NCBI GenBank assembly: GCA_963920525.1
Contig: OY986435.1
Coordinates: 179,274,266-179,338,265, forward strand
Reading direction: 5' to 3'
Length of the DNA: 64,000 nucleotides
Origin: Dichetophora obliterata
Taxonomy: Eukaryota; Arthropoda; Insecta; Diptera; Sciomyzidae
Positions 12,801 through 23,761 of the stretch are shown here, piece by piece (position 1 is the first letter of the stretch; the number at the start of each line of letters is the position of its first letter). The notes beneath the pieces were generated by a model. That model had not been told where the DNA came from. It ran no database searches and saw nothing but the letters and a program-made list of their open reading frames with translations. A program made the position numbers and the translations under genes.

Positions 12801-14171
12801 GATTTTGTCAGCAGCAGCAGCATGCAACAATTGCTGCATAGCATTTGCAGAAATTTGCAACGTCCGGCTAATATTATTTAGTAGTAGGAAAAACTACAGT
12901 GGGGATGAACAGCCTGGCTGACCTCAATGGATACCACACAAAACCAACAACAACAACCAGAAAAACAAACAACTGCAACATGACTATATGAATGTAAGAA
13001 GAAGGAAAAACTGCTAAAGTGATGACACGAAAGCCCCAAATGAAATGAAACTGGGTTCACTTGATGATTTCACTGCCACCAACACTGCCTGCTGTAACAA
13101 CAAGAACAACAACTGCGGCAGCAACAGCAGCAGACAGGCAGACAACATTTCAAGCAACTGTTTTGGCCGGAAAAAAACTGCAAACATTTTCCGATTTCAT
13201 TTTCTTTTTCAATTTTCTAACATTTTAATATTTTTTTTTCCTCTCTTGCTTAACAGCAACAGCAACATATGCAAAATCGTTTTTAATAATAGCAGCGTCA
13301 TCAATTCCATCTGAGATTTTGGGAAAATTGTTATAAGCATGTTGCTTTAATTTTTTTTTTTTCTTTACCCAAAGTATACTCAATGGATAAAAATTTTTGT
13401 GCCAAAGGACGCTTTAAATCTTTGCCGAAACACTTAATTTTTTGCAAGAGTAAGAGTTGCTGATAAATATTGCCAATTACTGCGGCAACAACGACAGCAA
13501 ATGAGACTCGTCTTCGTTGTTATTTATTGGATGTTAGAGTGGACAGATGATTTTGGTGACATTAATTCGATGAAATCGTGACTACAGACATGGAATTTTG
13601 TTAGCCGGTATTAAAACTTTGGGGAGCAGGCATGCCACCATTTATATCTTCGATCTATGAATTATTAGTAGCAATATTTTGACCTAACTAACAATTAGTA
13701 TATAGGTACAAAAATTTCTCTTTCGATACAAATAATAAAATATCTCTAGACATCCGCTTCCTTTTGCTGTGCACATTAAATCAGCGCGCTTAATGCTGAA
13801 CGCAGTGCGGTCAAATGAAAGCGAAACAACCAAGTCAAGCAACTTGATATCGACGAATAAGCCAACAAAAACCAGTAACATATAGCCATTTTAGCCAACA
13901 ATTTTTAGTGACAGAAATTTTTCCTTTTTGGACATTCTCAAAACAACAAAGCGGTAAAAAAAACAAACTACGAGATTGACCTAAAATTAAATGTGTGAAT
14001 TTCTTTACATTAGCTTCTTATAAAAAATATATTTATTTAAAAATCAATGCTGATTACACCCACGCGTCGAAAAATCGATTATCAGCTTACTGTGAATGCT
14101 GAGGCAAAATTTAGAAATATTTAAGCTGTTTAAGGGGGGTTTTTTTTTGTTTTTTGTTTGTGCTGTGAGCA
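6849..14171. other. Long AT-rich non-coding stretch, no gene recognised
   Basis: I see no transposon ends with target duplications and no coding exons. Simple features are a GTT run at 8340-8375, an ATC run at 10858-10876 and CAG/CAACAG-rich stretches at 9730-9830 and 12610-13310. The short open frames in the CAG-rich parts are repeat translations. The region around 10100-10750 (with 'gacttttcagaaaacgcgtttt') has the flavour of an old interspersed repeat. Confidence 0.5.
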
Positions 14172-14179
14172 CTTTAAAG

Positions 14180-14621
14180 CAGCGATGCCCACAAAAATTA
14201 TTTAAAGAGAGGCAAACTAACAGTTTTCCCCAAATTCTTTTCTTGCCTTTTTCAAGGGTATAATAACCCCTTTAAACATTTTTTTCCTATGCAATATAAA
14301 AAAGTACCAGCCTGCAAGTATTCATTAACTTTTTCTCAATGTGTATTCGCACAACGAAAAATATAAAGAATACGACGCAAGTTGTTAACGTCTATAATGC
14401 GAATGTCCAAAACAGCGCAAAACAGCGGCGATCAATGGTGCCAAGGAACAAAAACAACAACATGCGAACGCATAACAGCTATCGATGGTTTGAAAGAACA
14501 AAAGCAATAACATTAAGAAGCGAGGCTGAAATTTCAAACTGAATTCGGCGAATTACAACAATCATAAAAACATTGGAGTTGTTGTAAAAGAGTGGAAAGA
14601 GTAAGGCAGTGGGCATCGCTG
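14180..14621. mobile_element. hAT-type MITE (442 bp) with perfect 8-bp TSD
   Basis: Both ends read CAGCGATGCCCAC inward. The flanks are an identical 8-bp duplication CTTTAAAG at 14172-14179 and 14622-14629, which is itself a palindrome. The CAGNG start and 8-bp duplication are hAT hallmarks. The interior has no transposase; short open frames inside are AT-rich noise. It is presumably mobilised in trans by a full-length relative. Confidence 0.85.
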
Positions 14622-14629
14622 CTTTAAAG

Positions 14630-16607
14630 TATAAGCAAGATGAAGATGTATTGGTTGTACCGAAAAAGACTAAGAGAGCTACAATTTCCATTAAGAGCTA
14701 TATTTACTCAACACGTTACCAGTGCTCTCGATCGTAACAGAATAACTAGCCGAAAAGCAATGCGAATAATTCTTCGGTTGTCTGCTGCACTTCGTTGTAA
14801 ACCCCCTTCACTTCCAATGTTCTAGCACAAGACGTGCTAGAACGTCTTCTGATTCTTGTCTTCGGTAATGGTTGCGAAAAACTGTCAAGCGCATGAGCTT
14901 CGGCAGGATTTGTTATAGGGGGGCGGCCAAGGCATAAATGAATCTAGAACGAACATAAGTAAAATGAACCCTACAAATTGCTATTTACTACGATTTTTGG
15001 TACTAATTTTGTAAACATGATACGCACATCACACAGGTTGACATACGCTTGTGCACATAAGAAATTATATATGTTTTGAAGATAGTGTAAAAATATTTCT
15101 CGTATCATGTCCAAAATATTAAAAATTTTTTAATTTTTTTTTCATGTAACACATTGTAGTAGTTTTTTGCTAAAGCAAATATTCTTAACAGTTTAATAAA
15201 TTAAATAGTGTGAGGCTTATATTCTTTAATAAAATTGCATTAATTACTATTGAGCCTCCAAGTTTTACAACTTTAAAAATAAGAATACAAAAATTTCCTA
15301 ATTTTAATTTTTCCTAATACCATTTCCTGATACAATATTTTTTTATTGTTGGAATACTGAAAAACGAATTAAATTTTCATGCCATTTCTTAATTTTGGAA
15401 GCCTTTAACTCCTAAACTGATTTCGAGTGGACTGAAATTTTCAGATGTGGATTTAGGAGGTCAAAATCCATATCATCCGCAAAAATTAAAAATTGGAGTT
15501 TACGCTATTTTTGATATGTTACCCGCATGCTAAGGGCACCCACTGACACCAATCTACTTATTTCTTTTTCCAACGTGAATCAGTTCTAGCAGCATGCAAG
15601 TTCCTGCAATCGAGTACGAAACATACCTATTATCTGAATGATTGAAAAAATAATTTTTTTTTAATTCTAAACATATAAATAAATAAATAGGTACATGTAT
15701 ATTAGATTTGTTTTGGGTTTAATACATTTTCTTAACATAATCCATAACCTCCCTGCAAGGCATGATTCTCAATCCTGGTTTATTATAAGTGCGTGACGCG
15801 AAAAAAAAAATCCAGAAAATTCTCAAACTGGGTGGACTAAATAACGTGAATTTTAAGTATAAAGTGTTTGTTTCAAATCGCGTTTCTTATTTACGTTTAT
15901 GTCATAAAAAACTTTTGACTATAACAAATTCTAATGCAAAATCCTTTGTTTAATATGATATAAGATTTTTCAAAAATTAGTACTCAATCCAGAATTGGTA
16001 TACTCTATTAAATTTCCTAATTTTTTCTTTCGCTTTTGGATTAGAAGATTTGCTCTTGCCTAGATCGCTGCAACTTTCTTAAATGTAAATACTGCAGGAT
16101 TGTTTGTCATTTTATTAGGCTTAGGAAAAATTTTAAAAAACCTAAATTGGATCATATTTATGATAGAAAAACAAGCCGACTTTTTGGAAAGCATTATTTT
16201 TTTATTAAATTTATTTACTTTGTCTTCTGCGTGTTCACAATGACTTTGTATCGTCAAAGTTTATATTCGTTATTGAATTAAATGACCCTTGTTATCTGTT
16301 GCTACGAAGAATGATCTTCGACTAATAAGGGACATCATTGCTTAACATTCGTCATTTTCTCGTAGGACTAACTTCATAATTTTTTCATTACATTCGTAGT
16401 ATTTACAGAAAAATTCATTCGTAGGTTGACCGTACTCATTATTCGTAGAAGGTACGAAGTTTTAGTTGTGTTTAAAAAATTTACAACTGAAATCGTTCAG
16501 ACTGGTTTGTCAAACAATTACCGAACATAAAGAAATGTGTGGTTACCAGGTAACCTAGAAAATTTTTTTTAATTTAAATGAAATGGTATCGTAACTTATA
16601 AGGTGAT
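14630..16607. other. Non-coding stretch with one short perfect hairpin
   Basis: The only sharp structure is a 10-bp perfect inverted repeat, GTTCTAGCAC/GTGCTAGAAC at 14819-14828 and 14834-14843, with a 5-bp loop. A region at about 15400-15540 has phrasing typical of old repeats but no edges. No gene recognised. Confidence 0.5.
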
Positions 16608-16744
16608 TGCGACACCGATCTCAATTTTTTTTGCAAACGAGGCTGAAAAATACTGAATGTTAAATAAATAAATGTATTTCAATACATATAAAATTCAGTG
16701 TTTTTTAGCAGCTTCTGCGAAAAAAACGTGAAAGCAGTGTCGCG
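16608..16744. repeat. Imperfect 50-bp-arm hairpin, likely MITE remnant
   Basis: The left arm starts GCGACACCG and the right arm, read in reverse complement, starts GCGACACTGC. Both continue through a T-run, GCTG(A/C)(A/T)AAAA and ACTGAAT. The arms agree at roughly three quarters of positions over about 50 bp around an AT-rich loop. No clear target duplication is visible. Confidence 0.5.
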
Positions 16745-17552
16745 ATAAAAATGCGAAATATGAACACTGCCCTACAGGAACGTGTACAACATACTATTTA
16801 AAAATTAATGGCTTAGCACAGCTTTATTTATAAATTATCCTAAAAAAAGAATTTTCAAAATATAATAAATACATAATGAACGAATCGTCATATGAAATCA
16901 AAAAAGCCGTAAGTTAGAACAAAATCAAAATCGACTTTTTGATTGATGTGTTTATCAAAATAAATGTTTCGCAAAATTTTACACATCTACAACTAAAAAC
17001 GACGTATTTATTAGCAAAGTTCTCAAAGCCCTAAGTTTAAACGCAACTTAAAATTTAGAATAGTTTTTGCTTCTCTCTTAAAATGTTATAATTTAAGTTT
17101 ACGGTTTTTTTGATTTAATATAAAGATATATAAAAAAATTTCAATGCCTAGGGGGCAAGCGCAATTAAATTCGTGTAAGAAACAAAAATTTTGTCGGAAA
17201 CAAAAAAATATTAAAATAATTTTCTTTTTGTTGTAACAGAAAATATATTTTTTTGTTGGAAAAGTTTCAATTGTACTCTAATTTGAGTTTAAATTTAAAA
17301 TTTTTAATATCACATCACATTATTTTTTTCAGTTTTTAACGAATAATTGCTATTATAATTAAAATGAACTTAAACCGGGTTTTAAGAGTGTAGATGCTAT
17401 TTGATTACTCTTTCATGGCAAAACAGGAGCGCTGAGTGATTTTTGGTAGAGGGGAAATCTTTGGTTTGCGCCATAATTGCAGCGATAAGCTTTTGTCAAT
17501 AATCTTGACAATGATTATTACAGAGCTTCCACAACGTAGATTGTGCAATTAC
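16745..17552. other. AT-rich non-coding stretch
   Basis: Nothing supported was found here: no exon, no transposon ends. The short frame at 17436-17642 runs into the repeats that precede the LINE-like ORF. Confidence 0.5.
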
Positions 17553-17803
17553 TGCAGTGCTTCTCAAACTTTTTCGGACTCGATTTATTCCAGTGCTTGT
17601 CAAACTGTTACTGCAGTGACTTTCAAATTTTCACTTAAGTGACTTTTAAACCGGTGGTTGTAGTTACTCTCAAACAGTTGGACTTTTCACTTGTTGCAGG
17701 GTGTCACGGTTTAATTGACGCATTTACGTTTCTGAATTGCGTAGGGTTCTTATTGTAGTGATTTTTGGTGCTTGCCTTTCACTTTTTGCAGGATGAGTAC
17801 AAT
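17553..17803 (+). repeat. Short direct repeats upstream of LINE-like ORF
   Basis: Three imperfect copies of (G/C)CAGTG(C/A)(T/C)TNTCAAA occur at about 17553, 17588 and 17615 within roughly 85 bp. They are followed by a pyrimidine-rich run and the start region of the broken ORF at 17804. They look like a 5' leader of a retroelement, though a host leader cannot be excluded. Confidence 0.4.
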
Positions 17804-18568
17804 ATGCCGCCTAAAGGCGACCCCGATAATTGTCGAGGCAAGGCTGTTCCTGCTTCAGCAAAACCTTTAATTGGTATTTGTATGAGTGTAAAAGGGCCTT
17901 GCTTAGTGTTAGTTGATGGTAAATTCGGACCCGAGTTTCGCCCAGGTGTGGGAGAGTCTGGCATTCGTACGGGCCCAAAAATAGGAGGTGTTTGTGTGGG
18001 TGTTATTGCTGGTAGTTTTCTAGCAATGGGTGCCCCTAGAAGACAACTAAGTGGTGGTGAGGAGCCTATGGAGATAGAACGTTGGAATTTAAAGGCCCAA
18101 AAGCAGGATAAGTCCATAATTTCGGTTGGAAAGGGAAAGGCTCTAAAAAGAGTTCCTGGATTGGTCCGGTCTAACTCTGCTAGTTCAATAGTGGGTAAGA
18201 TCCTATAAGCAAAAGGCAATGTGAAATCTTCGTCAAAGCTTCCAGAATCGGCGGAGATGAAAGCAATGAAAGATAGTCCGTCTCCTGTTGTAGGCGTTCA
18301 GTGTAGCATATTGGCGACCGCTCTTCCGGTGGCACAGGCTGTTCTACCTGTGTCCTTGCCAGCTTCTCAGCAGGCAAAGCCGGTTGAGACATGGTCCTTG
18401 GTTGTGCGCAGCAAAACAGCTGCTTCGAAATCAAAGGAGCCTTATACAACCCAAGATTGTATTGGAGGCCTCCCAGCTGGCATGCGGGTGTTTTCTGATC
18501 TCAAAGCGAACTCTACCACTTTTTTTGTGTTTAACCTTCCCAGGTGGCGCTGGGATGAAGATATCTAA
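17804..18568 (+). pseudogene. Broken ORF, possibly non-LTR retrotransposon ORF1
   Basis: From ATG 17804 (MPPKGDPDNC) one frame runs to 18568, broken only by a single TAA at 18206-18208, giving about 254 codons in total. The segment is clearly GC-richer than its surroundings and has coding-like codon use. A basic patch with Ser-Ala repeats (about residues 125-135) is followed, after the stop, by a motif ETWSLVVRSK and a Lys/Ser stretch. Such a Trp-Ser-Val-Val-(K/R)-S-K motif is what I recall from ORF1 proteins of R1/LOA-type LINEs. No zinc knuckles, endonuclease or reverse transcriptase follow, so this would be a 3'-truncated or otherwise broken copy. A host pseudogene is the alternative. Confidence 0.4.
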
Positions 18569-19484
18569 TAAAACGAGCTTCTCTTTGCATTTTATTTTTA
18601 TATTAACAATTTTAAATTTAAATATAATACTGTTTTGTATGGTTTTAAAATAAGAACACTATCTTAATATACAATATTTTGAAAGGAAACAATCAAACGG
18701 GAAGAGGATTTAAATATAAATTTTTTTTTCCTATTAGCATGTAAGTTCGTATATAGTTCTTGTTTGTACTCATTTTCATATCTAAACAATATAACGAAGT
18801 GCAATATCAGTAAGGCGGTTTAGGTATGAATTTTGGGTAAAAAAACTGAAAAATTCATAAAAAAATTTTGGTTTTTGTAATTTAAAACTTCATTTATCAT
18901 TGGTAAAGGTTTTTATAAACATATCTTTCATTGCAAGTTCACGAGAAATACCCAAGAATAGCCTATTTTCTTAACCAACGAACTAGACTACATCCATAAT
19001 AGATTTTCTGTAGAATAATTTGTCTTCAAAAATTGATCGTTATTCCCAAGTCATATGGGCAGATGGATCTGTTTTTAACAATTTTAACAATAAAATACTC
19101 AAAATAAATTGTAGGTCATTAAAATAAACTGTATGTTACTAAAAAATATTTACTTAAATTAATATTTACTTTCTTTTAAAAATTTGTTATGCGTTTTTCT
19201 ATCAAATCAAAATCAGAATCAAATTAGAAATTATTACCCAGTAAGAAATTTTTCGATCGAAAGACTTTTAAGCATATGTAAAAAATTTACTACAAATTTT
19301 ATGTTTTATTTTTAACGATTTTTTGAGTAAAATTATTAACTTAAATTGCTTTTTTAGTATTGCATTAAAAAAAAGGATAAATATCTACTACCTTGAAGCA
19401 AATTAGCTTATTTTTATATACTTATGTTTTAAAAAATATGAGGGTAACAAAAACAGTGAATTGGTGACATTTTTATATTTAAAA
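18569..19484. other. AT-rich non-coding stretch
   Basis: No exon, RNA gene or transposon end is visible. The sequence is AT-rich throughout with poly-A/T runs. Confidence 0.5.
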
Positions 19485-19611
19485 CAGTGATCCCCACAGC
19501 CTATGCCCGCGGGCATCGTGAACCCTGTCTATCTCTGTCGCTCTCACATGTGCGCGCACTAGTACACAACTGAAAGAACAGAGCAAGTGTTTTTTTTTTT
19601 GGTGGACACTG
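19485..19611. mobile_element. Very short hAT-type MITE (127 bp) with perfect 8-bp TSD
   Basis: The left end is CAGTGATCCCCAC and the right end, read inward, is CAGTGTCCACC. The identical 8-bp duplication ATTTAAAA lies at 19477-19484 and 19612-19619. The interior is GC-rich, with the palindrome TGCCCGCGGGCA. There is no coding capacity. The CAGTG start and 8-bp duplication assign it to hAT. Confidence 0.75.
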
Positions 19612-21470
19612 ATTTAAAATAATTGCATAAACCAACAATGCCAACAATTTCATATGTAGAATAAACAAGCAAAAGAGATGGTACAGTAAATGGTTGATAT
19701 TTTGTCAGTATCTTTAGACAAAAATTTACAGGTAATTATTCTTGCATTACTTAATTTCTACTGATTATGATAATGGTAATGTTATAATGATTAACTTAAC
19801 AACTGATGACGTTGATAAAGCATTTTTGTTTCATGATCAACTCTATGAATATCAGGAGGGTGAAAGCTCTATGACAGCTGATGAGCAAATCCGACAATTT
19901 TGAGCATATTGATCACCTGTCATCTCTGCGATCTCTACGATACACTCTTTCATAATTAAACACTTGGAGGCAACAAAAAGACGCTTTATGAAGCTTTATG
20001 TCGGCTGAGTGTACGAATCATATTTAAGAAGATGCGCTTTATTTTAAAGAAGAAGAAGAGGATAAAGTAGAAAAAGACGCAGCTGAGACATGTTGCATGC
20101 AGCACAAGTGCACACGCACACCTGCAGCACAGAACCGCAGAGCTCCGCACCGCGCAGACAAAAAAAAACACATAATGATCGAAACAAACTAGTGCTAATG
20201 CAATTCCACAGAATTTGATATCATTTTTTGGGTCAAACTATTTATATATACTGTGCTGTATTGGTCACATGCAGTAGTAGCAGCATGCTCCAAGAAAGCA
20301 GCACATGATAATGACCTGCAACTAACATTCAAAGACCCAAAAAAAAAAATGCATTCCTACTTTATATATTACTATACGAGTGCATTTCACATGGTAACAA
20401 ATATCATTGAAATCTTCAGAAAAGAAAAGCAAAACAAACGGATTCTTTTCGATTTTATTTGTTACTGTTAAATATGCTGCTTCCGCTGGTGGCTGAAGTT
20501 GTGGGCAAGACTGACAGAGGAAGAATTTGAGGTAAAAAAAGTTTCGCTTTTTCCAATTAATTAGCTCGTTGCCACCAATGTTGCTTGAATAAAGCTCTCT
20601 TGGTTGTTGACTGAAATTTGCTGTGCATGCAAGTTATTGGCTGGGTGTTGCTGACTTTTGTACTGGAGTCGACAATAGCGACTGCTGCTTGTTGCATGTG
20701 TCATTTGCATGTCCGAATGTCGCTTACTCGCTACTTAGTGAAACTTTCTTTGCAAGCTGTCTGAGTCGCAGTTGCTGAGGTTTGTTTTAAGTGTTCCAAA
20801 TGTTAGGAAACTAATGAAGTGTGCTTAACCGTAAAGTTAGGCTTAACAGTTTTGCAACAAAATTAGTTTCCGTTTAATAAGCTTATTTTTCAAAACCTAT
20901 TCTTTAACTTGATCTTATTAAATGGCTGTTAGGCAAAAAAACTTTTTAAAATAAATCAATTTTTGTTTTGAGCCCCATTTTAAAATCGATTTAATTTTAG
21001 TAAAAACGAGAGTTAACTTTAATTAAAAAATAAGAGCTTGTACCTTTTAAACGTCAATTAAATTCAATTTTATTACATCTGTAAGGCAAGTTGCAGCTGC
21101 TGCTTCAGCTATTTCATCTTTCTTGAAGCTGTTTAAGAGTATTTTTTGAATTAAAACAAAAATGTTAAGCCTGAAACAAAAAATTGTAGAAAGTAGTTAA
21201 TTAGCTCTCAATCCTTAAAACAAAAATCTCTCAAGTTTTCTGCACAGGTTGCTGCAATAAGACGCAGCTGAAGGCGAAACAAGAGTAAATATTAAAAATA
21301 GTTTTAATTTTCTATGATTTAAATACGAATTCTAAATTTTTGATAGTTTAAATCATTCTTGATTTTAAATTGTTAGAACAATTAATTGCTCTGACGAATT
21401 TTTTCCAAGGAAACAACAAAAACAACATTTTTAATGTGAAAAGAGAAACATCACTAGCTGATTTCATTGC
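19612..21470. other. Non-coding stretch with a short GC-rich patch
   Basis: A GC-rich, purine-alternating patch at about 20075-20165 (many CAC/GCAC steps) and a CTG-rich patch at about 20610-20790 stand out. Neither encodes anything recognisable. Confidence 0.4.
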
Positions 21471-21478
21471 AATTTCAG

Positions 21479-21588
21479 CCTTGCTATAGGCTTCATCAGA
21501 AATCTTTGTGATGCCACCACCTGGGATCGAACCCGGGCGTGGTTGCCGTGCCAGCGCATTTTAGCGCACTGCACCACAGATGCTATGA
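21479..21588 (-). mobile_element. Short tRNA-related SINE or tRNA pseudogene
   Basis: On the minus strand a perfect RNA polymerase III B box, GGTTCGATCCC, covers 21523-21533. A weak A-box-like TGGTGCAGTGCGC covers 21564-21576, about 30 bp upstream in transcript sense. The segment is flanked by the 8-bp repeat AATTTCAG at 21471-21478 and 21589-21596. It does not fold into an obvious intact tRNA, so a tRNA-derived SINE fits best. The 8-bp flank could be chance. Confidence 0.45.
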
Positions 21589-21596
21589 AATTTCAG

Positions 21597-23761
21597 TGTC
21601 AATTTCTCAGTTTTTCTCAATTTCATACTTTTTTGTTGCTGTTCTTTTTGCTTACTTTAGTTTAAAATGTTATTAACAGTAATTAAAAAGGTTTTATGAA
21701 AACAAAAACTAAATGTTTTTAATGTTGCACAAGAGATACCAACACTAAATCAGGAACGGATATCCATGGGGATAAATGGTGTTATTATACCCCCCTCTTC
21801 CAAGAACTATTTATAATAATTTATCAGATGACAACAATTGTATCTACAGCTTCTGCATATCTAATTCTACATTCGATTATTTCAATTTTTTTCTCTGCAA
21901 AAAAATTTCTACGAAAAAGCACTTTAGCACTATTTCGTTTTACCGCTGTAATTCTTCAAAGAACACTAAAGAATGTTACATATTTTCCGTTTGACAACAC
22001 TGCTCTAAGTTTATTAATTTCAAAAAGTTTGAATACTAAACCAATTCAAAATGCTGTGGCGATCATGAAAAAAGAACGTGCATTTTATTACCTATCTTCA
22101 AAGCTAAGTGCCATAATAGAACACTTTTCAACAACCAGAAGCTTAAAAGCATTTGTGAAACCGGGTGGGTGGAAAGAATCATGTCTGTATGGTAGGGTTC
22201 GAATCCTAGGCTTACCTATCCTACGCTTCAACCATTCTTTCCATATTTTTAATCAAAAGAACTTTAAAAAACATCGACTTACGACGAAAATGTTGTAGTT
22301 GGTGGTGGCAGGAAATTTTTGGAGAGGAACGCTTAGTAACTTTATTTGACTGAGCTCAAGGCATAACACTTGCGTGAGATTCAATATAAATGTATCTACA
22401 GCTTCTACCACATTAAAAATACCCTTCTTAAAAGTTCAACTTGACTATACTCCTTTTTCACTCTGTGGTATTAAAACGGACAAATTATTTGGTCTTAGTT
22501 GGCCAGTCGAAATACCTTAACCACTGCCACCTTAACCTAACTCAACCCAACTATAAGTGCATTAGGGAATATATCTCAATGAAACGATAATGAAGTTTCT
22601 TTCAGAACTGAATATATCTCAATGAGCTGATACAAAATCTTACAGGTTGTTGCATAATTACAAGAATGTTACCACTAATAATACAAAATACATTACTTGA
22701 TTATATTATAGCAGTGAAATTAATTATACATTATGAACCTTATATTACTTAATCAATACTATTAGCAACTAAATTTCAATTTGTTAAACATTTAGATATC
22801 AGCTTATTCATGCCATAATAAGTTATATAAAATTAGACGCAAAATAATGTACGCGGCCCTCAAAGGCCGAATCAAAGCATAGAATGGAATTAACGCAAGT
22901 TACTCAAGACAATTAATATTTTCATCCAAAATGCATTTAATAAATAAAATGTTCTGCAAAAAAAAACATAAACTTACTTTTTCAGTATTTAATTTATAAA
23001 GTATTAAAAATTTATAAGTCCATTCCAGAAAAATTTCTTACAAAATAAAACACTACACTGTTTTTAACTTTAAATTATGTGTGGAATTTTTTCAGTATTT
23101 TTGTGTAATGAGCCAGTAATATTTTATTACCATTTAAAATGTTTTATCCAATTTTCGGACTTATAATTTTTTGTGAAAAAATTGTTTTTCATCACACATA
23201 TTAAAAATATGAAAAAAACTTCAGTTTATATTAGTGACGAGGCAATTAAAATAAAACAAATTTTAAAAATGGGACAACAAAAATCACTTTTTCGTATCTC
23301 TACTTTCATCGCCTCTGGTTTAATGGAGTAAAATAAAAACAAATTGATTCCACTGAATGTTGGAAAGAAGTAGAATTAGCTTTAAGGACTACCAATTTCT
23401 GCAGGTCAGCTGAAAATTAATAGTAATATGGGCATATAATTAAAAAAGAGCCAAAAAACGCGTTTCTTCATGATAGCTCAAAAATAATTCTTAAGAGGAA
23501 AGAATTAGATCAAATTGGCTTGATGTGCAGGCTTTCGGAAATTCAATACTTAGAATATTGTGCTATTGAGTTGATATAAGAAAAAGTTATGAACAAATAA
23601 TTTTGGTGTAAACTAGCGTTATGTGCTATTGCGTTGATACCTCCTTAATTTAGCTTTGAGCAGTTGGTGTCTGTAAAACCATAGCATCGACGCACCGCGC
23701 TTTGACTGCATACAAAAGATGAACAAAATTCTGATATCGATGAATATTAGTACATTTACTA
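21597..23761. other. Non-coding stretch with tRNA-like fragments
   Basis: GGTTCGAATCC at 22196-22206 (plus strand) matches a pol III B box, and GGCAGTGGTTAAGG on the minus strand near 22520 resembles a tRNA A-box region; neither has a matching partner. The long frame across 21828-22298 has no recognisable protein character. 'TGTGCTATTG(A/C)GTTGATA' recurs near 23560 and 23620. Confidence 0.35.

Noticed and set aside
12579..13314. Frames in the CAG/AAC-rich region as glutamine/asparagine-rich proteins
   Set aside because: They are short, lie on both strands over simple repeats, and lack any conserved motif.
21509..21592. Functional tRNA gene
   Set aside because: A B box is present but the acceptor and anticodon stems do not pair convincingly.
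21828..22298. 156-codon frame as a protein gene
   Set aside because: No recognisable domain; it runs through a tRNA-like B-box segment and has a composition expected from AT-rich DNA.
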